DNA of 64,000 nt, from positions 1 through 64,000 of the forward strand of contig JAWVYS010000002.1 in assembly GCA_033722555.1 (NCBI GenBank). Reading direction: 5' to 3'. The DNA comes from Brumimicrobium sp033722555. GTDB lineage: Bacteria; Bacteroidota; Bacteroidia; Flavobacteriales_D; Crocinitomicaceae. This document shows, one piece after another, positions 1 to 7,433 of the stretch. Position 1 is the first letter of the stretch, and the number at the start of each line of letters is the position of its first letter. A program made the translations under genes and the position numbers. A model generated the notes under the pieces. That model saw nothing but the letters and a program-made list of their open reading frames with translations. It did no database searches and was not told where the DNA came from.

Positions 1-437
1 AATAATTCCTGGTGTTGCTGCTCATGATTAAGCCCTATTTCAATCACTTTATTTACGCGATCTTCAGGATTAAACTTGAGAAATTTTTGCATATGTTCAT
101 CGACGTAGGCGCGGTATTCATAAACCGTTTTCACCGTGGGTCTCGTCATAAAACCGCGATTTGCCCGCTGTATTCTTTCACCCATATTGTTGTAATAACT
201 ATTGAATAAATAGGCGAAATTTTCATCAAAAACCTTATACCCCTTCAGGTATTTAACCAAAATAAATTGCTCAAAGAACCAAGAGGTATGTGCTAAATGC
301 CATTTAGGAGGTGAAACGTTCTCCATAGGCTGAGGAACATAGTCTTCAGTAGCCAAGGGTGCACATATTTCTTCCGTGCGCCTACGTACTTTTAAATAAT
401 TCTCAGTCAGGCTATCGGTAACTGTATTGCTATTCAT
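1..437 (-). CDS. egtB: Ergothioneine biosynthesis protein EgtB (N-terminal part, cut by window edge)
   Basis: The frame opens with ATG at 437 and stays open for 145 codons to the left edge, so only the N-terminus is present. EgtB is the non-heme iron sulfoxide synthase that joins cysteine or gamma-glutamylcysteine to trimethylhistidine. Its N-terminal half is a DinB-like four-helix domain supplying the iron ligands. Visible hallmarks are a KWHLAHTSWFFEQF segment near residue 45, where the first ligand histidine lies, and HEQQHQE near residue 137, which fits the family HX3HXE iron motif. The C-terminal sulfatase-modifying-factor-like domain would lie outside the window. The start codon overlaps the stop of the upstream DUF427 gene as ATGA, which implies translational coupling. 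No EgtD methyltransferase is visible, so a related selenoneine- or ovothiol-type sulfoxide synthase cannot be excluded. Confidence 0.85.
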   Translation of the reverse strand, partial: MNSNTVTDSLTENYLKVRRRTEEICAPLATEDYVPQPMENVSPPKWHLAHTSWFFEQFILVKYLKGYKVFDENFAYLFNSYYNNMGERIQRANRGFMTRPTVKTVYEYRAYVDEHMQKFLKFNPEDRVNKVIEIGLNHEQQHQEL

Positions 438-715
438 TCTTTCACTTTTACACCGTTCCAGAAAGCTATGTAATCCTCAATTTCACTCGCCGCGTCTTTG
501 GGATCAGGATAATACCATGCTGCATCTTCATTTTTTTTACCTTCAACCACGACATGATAATAAGAAGCCTTTCCCTTCCATGGACACTTCGAGGTGGTAT
601 CAGATTCCTCCAGAAATTCTTCATTGACTGAAGACGGCGGGAAATAATGATTATTTTCAACTATTATTGTTTCATTACTTTCAGCAATGATTTGGTCATT
701 CCAGATCGCTTTCAT
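434..715 (-). CDS. DUF427 domain protein
   Basis: A 93-residue protein with the DUF427 pattern: an N-terminal MKAIWND-type start, the ESNETIIVENNHYFPP strand region, a central KCPWKGKASYYHV segment and a C-terminal AWYYPDPKDAASEI plus IAFWNGV segment. This small beta-rich domain is widespread and has no established biochemical role. The gene starts at ATG 715, 21 bases after the stop of the FAD oxidoreductase. Its TGA overlaps the start of egtB, so the three genes read as one minus-strand operon. The length matches single-domain members of the family. Family assignment is good; function is unknown. Confidence 0.85.
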   Translation of the reverse strand: MKAIWNDQIIAESNETIIVENNHYFPPSSVNEEFLEESDTTSKCPWKGKASYYHVVVEGKKNEDAAWYYPDPKDAASEIEDYIAFWNGVKVKE

Positions 716-736
716 AAATCATAAATTTAACAATTT

Positions 737-2104
737 TCAAACTTTCTCTAACATTGTAGGAATCAGTTCGGATACGGTTGGATGGGGAAAAACACCATCC
801 CTAATCACAGTGTACGCTACATCTGCATACATAATATTAGTAAATCCGTTAATAATCTCATCTCCTCCAATACCCAGAACACAAGCGCCGAGTATTTTGT
901 TCGTATCGTTATCTATAATCGCCTGCATAAACCCTTTGATATTGCCCCTCTCTTTTGCTCTTGCTACTTTACTCATGGGATACTCTACAACTTTAAAATC
1001 ATACCCACTTTCTTCTGCTTCATGGGCTGTAAGTCCTACACGGCCAAGCGGTGGATCGATAAAAAGACCGTATGTCTTGATACGATCAGAAACTTTTCTG
1101 GATTTGTCACCAAATAGATTGTTAACCAGGATTTCATAATCATTATAGGATGTATGCGTAAAAGCACCCTGACCGTTGCAGTCCCCGAGTGCATAAATAC
1201 CCTCAACGCTGGTTTCAAGAAAATCATTGACCCCGATAAAATTCTTGTCATCCGTTTTGATATTCGAATTATCTACTTGTAACAAATCAGAATTGGGAAT
1301 TCTCCCAAGAGCCAGGAGCAAATGGGAGCCCTTAACCTGCTTTTTTTCTCCGTTCTGCTTGAAGTGTAAGGTAATCTCTTCCTCCCGGTTTTTCTCCGAG
1401 GAAACACATTCGGCATTGAGATAAAAAGACACGCCTTCATCTTCCATAATCTCCTGTATTTCTTCACTGACTTTCTTATCTTCCCAATGAATAATCCGTG
1501 AATTTTTTTCTATAATGCTTACCTTACTACCGAATCTCCTGAACATTTGTCCGAACTCAAGCCCAAGGTAGCTCCCACCCGCAATTATAAGGTGGTCCGG
1601 TATTTCTTTAAGTTCGAGTATCGATTCATTGGTCAGATAATCATTCTTTTCGAAAGCCTCCGGAACATGAGGCCTTCCTCCTACGTTAATGAATATTTTC
1701 TCGGCGGAAAGGGTTTCTTTATTTACCTCGACTGTTTTATATCCGATAAATTTCGCCTCTCCATGAAAAAAAGTGATTTTTTCATTTTCCTCAACCCCTC
1801 TTTTGATTCCCTCAACAGATTCATTGACCAATTTATCCTTTCTTTCTTTAATCTTCTCAAGATCAACTGGTACCGTCTCCGAAATTTCGATACCAAGTTC
1901 GGAGGCGGTTTTTATATCATTGATTCTTTTAGCACTTGCAACATAGGCCTTGGTAGGCGTGCAACCATTATTCACACAGGTTCCTCCAAATTTATCTTTT
2001 TCTATAAAAGCTACATTTTTACCCTCCTCGGCAAACTTAAAAGCAAGCGGTGTGCCCGCCTGACCGGAGCCAATTATGATCGCGTCAAATTGTTGTTTTT
2101 TCAT
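737..2104 (-). CDS. FAD-dependent pyridine nucleotide-disulfide oxidoreductase (mercuric-reductase-like)
   Basis: This 455-residue class I flavoprotein disulfide reductase has an N-terminal FAD dinucleotide motif GSGQAG (residues 12-17) and a redox-active disulfide in GGTCVNNGCTP (Cys43, Cys48). A second dinucleotide fold follows at IIAGGSYLGLEFG, then the second FAD contact YALGDC, and a C-terminal dimerisation domain with the catalytic HPTVSE (His441, Glu446). The CVNNGC disulfide and TPTKAY sequence resemble the mercuric-reductase-like branch rather than lipoamide dehydrogenase, whose clear version in this window is lpdA. There is no N-terminal heavy-metal domain and no C-terminal vicinal cysteine pair, so mercury reduction is unlikely. 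It is the first gene of the operon with DUF427 and egtB, which suggests thiol redox chemistry, but the substrate is not identifiable. Confidence 0.85.
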   Translation of the reverse strand: MKKQQFDAIIIGSGQAGTPLAFKFAEEGKNVAFIEKDKFGGTCVNNGCTPTKAYVASAKRINDIKTASELGIEISETVPVDLEKIKERKDKLVNESVEGIKRGVEENEKITFFHGEAKFIGYKTVEVNKETLSAEKIFINVGGRPHVPEAFEKNDYLTNESILELKEIPDHLIIAGGSYLGLEFGQMFRRFGSKVSIIEKNSRIIHWEDKKVSEEIQEIMEDEGVSFYLNAECVSSEKNREEEITLHFKQNGEKKQVKGSHLLLALGRIPNSDLLQVDNSNIKTDDKNFIGVNDFLETSVEGIYALGDCNGQGAFTHTSYNDYEILVNNLFGDKSRKVSDRIKTYGLFIDPPLGRVGLTAHEAEESGYDFKVVEYPMSKVARAKERGNIKGFMQAIIDNDTNKILGACVLGIGGDEIINGFTNIMYADVAYTVIRDGVFPHPTVSELIPTMLEKV

Positions 2105-2406
2105 TTTCTTTATTATTTAAGGGAACCGAATCACAATTAGAAGGTTTAACAAAAATCCCAAGTCCACCTTACGTGAATGTCTACTTCTTAACATCAAAAT
2201 CCATGTCTTTGTTTAGATATTTTTTTGGAAGTCCACTATGATCTATCTTGCACGGAGAATTGAACCGACTAAACAGAAATAAAAAAAGCCCTTTAATGGA
2301 AGAAAACTGAAATTTTTAAAGGCTCGTTATTTTGAATTAATTATATAACAACAATTCAGATTGTTGCTTTAAATATTACTTTTGCCCTCCTTAATAATTT
2401 TTTTCC
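2105..2406. other. Divergent intergenic region
   Basis: This 302-base gap separates the minus-strand oxidoreductase from the plus-strand GNAT gene. It holds a TAnnTTTG-type -7 box (TACTTTTG at 2377-2384) 22 bases before the GNAT start, without a well spaced -33 TTG. It also holds an A/T-rich hairpin with a bulge at about 2287-2326, read on the minus strand and followed by seven T. A 45-codon open stretch on the minus strand (2181-2315) has no ATG near its upstream end. No convincing gene is present. Confidence 0.5.
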
Positions 2407-2895
2407 ATGTCAGACCTTATTCTTTTCAGAACTATTTTAGCTGAGGACAATCACGTAATATCTCGCATTATAAAAACTGTTCTTGAAGAACATGGGGAAA
2501 ATAAGCCAGGTACCGTTTATACAGACCCAACAACGGATAGCCTTTTTGAACTTTTTCAGCAACCGGGCAGCTGTTATTATATTGCTAAGCATCGTGATGA
2601 GATGATTGGAGGTTGTGGAATTTATCCTACAGAAGGGTTGCCTGATGGATATGGAGAACTTGTTAAATTGTATCTTAAGAATGAATTCAGGGGAAAAGGG
2701 CTTGGCCAAAAACTCATCTTGAAGTGTTTTGAGGCGGCCACTGAAATGGGGTATACCCACCTCTATCTAGAGTCTATCCCTGCTCTTAGTCAAGCAGTTA
2801 AACTCTATGAAAAACTGGGATTTCGAAAGATAGATCACCGCATGGGAAATTCAGGTCATTTCTCATGTAACCTTTGGATGATCAAGGAATTATAA
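2407..2895 (+). CDS. GNAT family N-acetyltransferase
   Basis: A 162-residue single-domain acetyltransferase that would transfer an acetyl group from acetyl-CoA to an unidentified amine. The acetyl-CoA loop is RGKGLG (residues 95-100) following the core strand ELVKLYLKNEF. Downstream YLESIPALSQAVKLYEKLGF matches the GNAT C-terminal helix-strand where the CoA cleft closes. The EMIGGCGIYP segment is the usual beta-strand before motif A. It is a monocistronic plus-strand gene with a possible -7 box at 2377-2384. It converges on fabI over a shared terminator at 2905-2928. The substrate cannot be predicted. Confidence 0.88.
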   Translation: MSDLILFRTILAEDNHVISRIIKTVLEEHGENKPGTVYTDPTTDSLFELFQQPGSCYYIAKHRDEMIGGCGIYPTEGLPDGYGELVKLYLKNEFRGKGLGQKLILKCFEAATEMGYTHLYLESIPALSQAVKLYEKLGFRKIDHRMGNSGHFSCNLWMIKEL

Positions 2896-2904
2896 GAGAC
2901 AAAA

Positions 2905-2928
2905 AAAGACGTCCGCAAAGACGTCTTT
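2905..2928. terminator. Bidirectional intrinsic terminator between GNAT gene and fabI
   Basis: A perfect 9-bp stem AAAGACGTC / GACGTCTTT encloses the 6-base loop CGCAAA. An A-run precedes it (2901-2907) and TTT follows, so it can end transcripts from both converging genes. The U-tract is better on the minus strand, so termination of fabI is probably stronger. Confidence 0.85.
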
Positions 2929-2950
2929 CTCTAATTAATAAGATCAGTTA

Positions 2951-3763
2951 TTAATCTCCAAACTTATCAATAACCTGCTGGGTAACCCCTGTGTTACTAA
3001 AACCACCATCATGAAAAAGGTTCTGCATGGTCACGTAACGCGTATAATCTGAAAATAATGAGATACAGTAAGAAGCACAAGCTTCAGCCGTGGCATTTCC
3101 GAGGGGGCTCATTTGTTCGCTGAAATTGATAAATTCAGTGAATCCTTTGATTCCCTGTCCTGCGGTTGTAACAGTCGGAGACTGAGAAATGGTGTTCACT
3201 CTTACCTTTTTCTTGATTCCGTAATGATATCCGAAACTTCGCGTAATCGACTCAAGAAGAGATTTGGCATCAGCCATATCATTATAATCAGGAAAAATTC
3301 GCTGAGCTGCGATATACGTTAATGCAACCACAGAACCCCATTCATTCATGGCATCTTTTTTCATAGCCGTAGCAAGGATTTTATGCAATGAACCCGCTGA
3401 TACATCCAGTGTTTGGTTATAAAAGGAATAATTAAGATCGGTATAATGCTTCCCCTTTCTCACATTGGGAGACATACCGATAGAATGAAGGATAAAATCT
3501 AGTTTTCCGCCCAGAATTTCCATGGATTCATCGATCAGTTTCTCAAGGTCTTCCTGACTTGTAGCATCGGCCGGAATGACTTTACTGTTCGTTTTCTCAG
3601 CAAGATTATTTATCTCACCCATACGCATCGCGATCGGAGCGTTAGTTAGGACAAATTCAGCTCCTTCTGCGTGAGCCATTTCCGCAACCTTCCAGGCTAT
3701 CGACATATCATTCAGTGCGCCGAAAATAATTCCTTTTTTTCCTTTTAAAATATTGTTTGCCAT
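2951..3763 (-). CDS. fabI: Enoyl-[acyl-carrier-protein] reductase (NADH) FabI
   Basis: Catalyses the last reduction step of each fatty-acid elongation cycle. The chosen ATG at 3763 gives 270 residues beginning MANNILKGKKGIIFGALND; an alternative start 34 codons upstream only adds a non-conserved tail. It has a Rossmann cofactor motif near residues 11-22 and the FabI triad Tyr150, Tyr160 and Lys167 (YNDMADAK, a Y-x6-K spacing), matching E. coli Tyr146, Tyr156 and Lys163. HSIGMSPN near residue 93 corresponds to the conserved post-beta-4 segment. It is monocistronic and faces the GNAT gene. A TATTTTTG box at 3781-3788 could be its -7 element, but no matching -33 box is seen. Confidence 0.95.
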   Translation of the reverse strand: MANNILKGKKGIIFGALNDMSIAWKVAEMAHAEGAEFVLTNAPIAMRMGEINNLAEKTNSKVIPADATSQEDLEKLIDESMEILGGKLDFILHSIGMSPNVRKGKHYTDLNYSFYNQTLDVSAGSLHKILATAMKKDAMNEWGSVVALTYIAAQRIFPDYNDMADAKSLLESITRSFGYHYGIKKKVRVNTISQSPTVTTAGQGIKGFTEFINFSEQMSPLGNATAEACASYCISLFSDYTRYVTMQNLFHDGGFSNTGVTQQVIDKFGD

Positions 3764-3990
3764 ATCTGAATCTTTGATTACAAAAATAGAATTATTCTTC
3801 GAATGGAAGGACTTAAAGACAGATTGACTGTTTCTAATGAATAATCCTCTTAAATCAAGATTCACCGTTGTCAGGAATACATCTGTTTATTTTCCCAAGC
3901 TGTTAAATTCGTTTTTTAAATTTTATTCATCTCAAACAAGTTATAACTTTGGAGTGTTTTAACGATAGTTGCCATTAATATATCAGAAAA

Positions 3991-4467
3991 ATGTCCGATA
4001 AAAAGGAAAATAAGAAATCTCAGGAAGAATTCATTAATCCGATCGATCCTGATAAGATCACAGAAAATCCGCATAATCTTCCCTACGCTCATCATACAGG
4101 GAGCGCTCTTGTAAGACCGGAAGATAAGGGGCGTATCAAGGGAAGAGCGATGAATGCAATGGAGCATCAGACAGACATGCAGATGGATCAGATCTATAGA
4201 CAAATGGAACTGCTGGCAGAACAGGCCCGGAATCTTCAAAACCGTAAAACCGTTTCAGAAAAGATTTACAATGCAGAAATGCGCTTTGAACCACTGATCA
4301 ATCACATTTATCATCTTTATCAGCGCGAGGACAGTTCTTATCTTCTTTCTCTTATCGCGCCTGATCAATGGGGAAGATCCAGAAAAAATTATGACTTCGT
4401 GGCAACGGTTCGCCTACTGGCAGATCATACCTGGGAAATTATTGAAAAAAACGGAGATCATTTTTGA
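3991..4467 (+). CDS. DUF2452 domain protein
   Basis: A 158-residue soluble protein carrying the DUF2452 signature: NPIDPDKITENPHNLPYAHH near residue 17, then SALVRPEDKGRIKGRA, a helical MDQIYRQMELLAEQA segment and a C-terminal SYLLSLIAPDQWG. No biochemical function is established for this family. A -7 promoter box TAACTTTG lies at 3944-3951, about 40 bases before the ATG. It converges tail to tail, 6 bases apart, with the envelope gene at 4474, with no obvious terminator between them. Family assignment is strong. Confidence 0.85.
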   Translation: MSDKKENKKSQEEFINPIDPDKITENPHNLPYAHHTGSALVRPEDKGRIKGRAMNAMEHQTDMQMDQIYRQMELLAEQARNLQNRKTVSEKIYNAEMRFEPLINHIYHLYQREDSSYLLSLIAPDQWGRSRKNYDFVATVRLLADHTWEIIEKNGDHF

Positions 4468-4473
4468 AATTAA

Positions 4474-6549
4474 CTACAGTTGGATTCGTAACTGTACCCC
4501 AATCTCACTTCTTGTATTTCCTTCAATTTCTTCGGAACCGCTTCCAAGCAAATTTTCATTGGAATATACAAATGCGGCGTATCTTATCCAGAGGTCAAAA
4601 CGCCTTAAAAATGAATAACGCAAAAGGATGTAAGCCCTACTTCCATCATTGAAATAGGCAGGAATACTAAATACATTCTGAATATTACTTTCGAAAGCAT
4701 ATATTCGGGCGTCGAAACTATCCGTATTGAATATCGCGTATCTGAATGCTATATCCACCGGCAGGTTTTTCGGTTTAAAAAGCAGGTCTTGCATAATTAC
4801 AAAGCCTGTTTGCCTTTCTTCACTTGGACGATCGTATGTGACAAATTCTATTCTGGATTTCCATCTGAATGCTTCCGAGATCTTGTAATTCAGGTTTAGT
4901 CTGTAATTTCTCTGAAGAACCTCTTCAATCGGTCTCATATTGCCTTCAAAATCCCGTAGATTCTGCTCTCTCATTTGTTCGCGTACCCTCGCATATACCT
5001 CCAGATTTCTGTTTGGACTATAAGTCACCTGGCCCAAAAACTCATGCCCCTCACTTGGCGCATCTACCCTGAATGCCAGCCACGGGAATCGGAAAATGTC
5101 ACCATAAGCGTTGATTGTCCAGGCATCACTCAGTTTGAAATTTGAACCGATGAAAAAACCTTCTTCATTTATTGCTCTGCTTGATTCTGCAAAACCTGCA
5201 TTATAGAAGGTATGATAATCTTTTGGGTAATTTCGATACAGCACTGAAAGCGATGCTTTAGGATCGAGTGCAATCACAGCACTTTGTATCATAGCAACAC
5301 TCCCGGATGAACTGCAACGTGCTATCTCTCCGAAAAAATTCACATTTCTCAGAACATAGGAGTAATCAACGCTTAAATTCGTAAGTTCAGAACCCTTGAA
5401 TTCAAACTGATTGTACGGCCTGTAATCCCTTTCCAAAGGAATACTATAACGCTGATTCACGCCGCTCAAACCCACCTGAAGGTTTCGTGTTTCATATTTG
5501 AAGTTGGCACCGAGAATGGTTTCCATAACACTGTGCTTTCTTTCTATCTCCGAATTGGTCCTGTGAAAACCAGTCAGATTGAAGGATGAAGCAAGTAAGA
5601 CATCTTCACCGGAGAGAGTATCTATGGGTTGAAGTGAACCATCTATCCCCTTGTGAGAAGCCCATGTCGTTAATGAAAAATTCTTCCAGCCAAGCTCAAC
5701 ACCTGCACCGCGTAAAAATCGCGTTTCATCTACCGAGGTGTACTGTCTCAAACCACGTGCATTCTTTTTAACAGCGACCGCATCGGCTGTTTTGTTGAAT
5801 GCATAACCTGTCCAGAATGCAACTCCCTGTCCTACCTGCATTTGATAATCACCGATTGCTACTTTTCGTAAGAATTTACCGCCTTTATAAAATGCATGAG
5901 CCGAATAAAAATCGAAGCCATAGGGTTGGGTCTTACCAAAAAACTCTTCTCCGGCATCCTTCTCCATGGTCACTCCTACACTTATGTTGGTTCTGTAGTA
6001 AAACCTTAAACGAGAGTATAACCTATCAGGAGATCCATAATAGTAAGAATTGCTTTCCTCTAGAACTTCTTCCGGAACATCCCTGTAACCCTGTTTTTCC
6101 TCCAAACCTCTGATCCACCTTAGATAAAGCTCTGTTTTTCCTTCTTTGAGTAATTCCCTGAACGAAATCTGCAGTTTATCAAGTTTATCGTCAACTTTAA
6201 CAAAAGGAAGCACGTTCTCTATTGTAAACATATCCCAATATTTCAGGGCCTGTAGTTCGTAAATGCTTATGAGTTTACCGTGCTGTTCAATGTGAAGGAG
6301 AAGATTATTAATCTGAATATCGGTGAGTAGTAATAATTGTTCGAGTTCTTCTTTAGTTGCAGCATTTAAATTGAGGGGATGATCATAATAATAGCTCAGA
6401 TTAAGAAAAACATCCTCCAAAGATATATCCTCAGTTTCCAGTTCTTCAGCAATAAATTCGATTCTTTGCTGAATAATCTCATTTTTCGTTTGAGAAAAAA
6501 TCCCACCGGCAAGAAAAATAAACAGCACAAGAATTAAATATTTATTCAT
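4474..6549 (-). CDS. Outer-membrane beta-barrel-like protein with N-terminal helix-hairpin-helix domain
   Basis: A 691-residue exported protein. Residues 1-20 (MNKYLILVLFIFLAGGIFSQ) form a signal peptide. Residues about 58-118 form a ComEA-type helix-hairpin-helix segment (LNLNAATKEELEQLLLL, then a second hairpin at HGKLISIYELQAL). The rest, about 130-691, is rich in alternating aromatic/polar strands (RWKSRIEFV, LQVGLSGVN, DLWIRYAAFVYS) and ends in a strand (GVQLRIQL), as outer-membrane barrels do. Helix-hairpin-helix motifs usually bind DNA without sequence preference, so an exported one is unusual. The start overlaps the end of the PorV/PorQ-like gene by 8 bases, suggesting coupled translation. 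Barrel topology is inferred from strand pattern only; function is unknown. Confidence 0.75.
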   Translation of the reverse strand: MNKYLILVLFIFLAGGIFSQTKNEIIQQRIEFIAEELETEDISLEDVFLNLSYYYDHPLNLNAATKEELEQLLLLTDIQINNLLLHIEQHGKLISIYELQALKYWDMFTIENVLPFVKVDDKLDKLQISFRELLKEGKTELYLRWIRGLEEKQGYRDVPEEVLEESNSYYYGSPDRLYSRLRFYYRTNISVGVTMEKDAGEEFFGKTQPYGFDFYSAHAFYKGGKFLRKVAIGDYQMQVGQGVAFWTGYAFNKTADAVAVKKNARGLRQYTSVDETRFLRGAGVELGWKNFSLTTWASHKGIDGSLQPIDTLSGEDVLLASSFNLTGFHRTNSEIERKHSVMETILGANFKYETRNLQVGLSGVNQRYSIPLERDYRPYNQFEFKGSELTNLSVDYSYVLRNVNFFGEIARCSSSGSVAMIQSAVIALDPKASLSVLYRNYPKDYHTFYNAGFAESSRAINEEGFFIGSNFKLSDAWTINAYGDIFRFPWLAFRVDAPSEGHEFLGQVTYSPNRNLEVYARVREQMREQNLRDFEGNMRPIEEVLQRNYRLNLNYKISEAFRWKSRIEFVTYDRPSEERQTGFVIMQDLLFKPKNLPVDIAFRYAIFNTDSFDARIYAFESNIQNVFSIPAYFNDGSRAYILLRYSFLRRFDLWIRYAAFVYSNENLLGSGSEEIEGNTRSEIGVQLRIQL

Positions 6550-7369
6550 TCTTTACCTTTTTAAACTCAAAAATCGCCGTGGCCGCCGGGGTCCATCCTA
6601 GCTGTTGGTGATACTGCGAGGCTAAATCAAGTCTGAACTGTTCCCATTTCACACCGAAACCGAAACAAAACTCCACCGGTGCTCCCTGGAAACCACCTCG
6701 GATATAAAATCTGTCGGAGGGAGCATATTCTATTCCTGCCTTCAGTCGGGGATTCTTGGTTATCTCATTCTCGACTTCCAGCAAAAACATCAGTTTTTCA
6801 GATAGTTCATAACCTGCTCCCAAACGCATGAGAGTAGTGAATCGATCATCCTGAAAATCGGATAAACTTGTTCTACCAAGGTTGAATACGGAGAATCCAA
6901 GTGAAAGCTTTTCTCCCAATTTAGCCAACATACCAAATTCTCCGGTAACTGTTTGTCTCAGTCCGTAGAACTCATCCAGTCTAAGACTCAAGTAATTGAT
7001 TTGCACTCCTGCAGAAAGTTCAGGGGTAAGTTTCACGCTGTAACCAGCACCTATTCTGTTGGTTCTGAAATGTTGGTACCCATAAAATTGTCCTCCTACA
7101 GATACCACACCTGTCTTTAATGGTTGAACAACCGCAAATCCCTGACTTTGCAACTCGCGCAATAAATATCTGTTCTCGTAGGAAACCCCCACCCCTCCAT
7201 GCTCATTAAAACCTAACGCACCCGGATTATGATGAAACGCAAAAACATCCGTAAGTACGGTCGAAGCATTTCCTAAAGCGGAGGAACGAGCTCCCTGCGG
7301 CATCCAGCCTTGAGAGAATCCGTTGAAAGAAAAAAAAGCAGCAAGTATTGCGTAAAGTGTTGGTTTCAT
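6542..7369 (-). CDS. PorV/PorQ-family outer-membrane protein
   Basis: A 275-residue protein with an N-terminal signal peptide (MKPTLYAILAAFFSFNGFSQ) followed by GARSSALGNASTVLTD and FHHNPGALGF. This is the characteristic entry segment of PorV/PorQ and related FadL-like 14-strand barrels. Repeated beta strands (VGVSYENRY, GGQFYGYQHF, LSAGVQINYLSL) continue to the end. PorV and PorQ are T9SS outer-membrane components involved in cargo release and attachment. This copy lies in an operon with a glycosyltransferase, a large outer-membrane protein and a helix-hairpin-helix barrel, so it may serve that machine rather than the core T9SS. It overlaps the downstream gene by 8 bases. Confidence 0.75.
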   Translation of the reverse strand: MKPTLYAILAAFFSFNGFSQGWMPQGARSSALGNASTVLTDVFAFHHNPGALGFNEHGGVGVSYENRYLLRELQSQGFAVVQPLKTGVVSVGGQFYGYQHFRTNRIGAGYSVKLTPELSAGVQINYLSLRLDEFYGLRQTVTGEFGMLAKLGEKLSLGFSVFNLGRTSLSDFQDDRFTTLMRLGAGYELSEKLMFLLEVENEITKNPRLKAGIEYAPSDRFYIRGGFQGAPVEFCFGFGVKWEQFRLDLASQYHQQLGWTPAATAIFEFKKVKNE

Positions 7370-7433
7370 GCTTACAAAAATAAAACTACCCGTGATAATT
7401 CAGTATTGATTCATGAAAATTTACTGATAAATA

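Noticed and set aside
2181..2315. 45-codon minus-strand open frame ending in a lysine-rich tail
   Set aside because: No start codon near its upstream end, and it overlaps the terminator-like hairpin; at most a remnant of an old gene.
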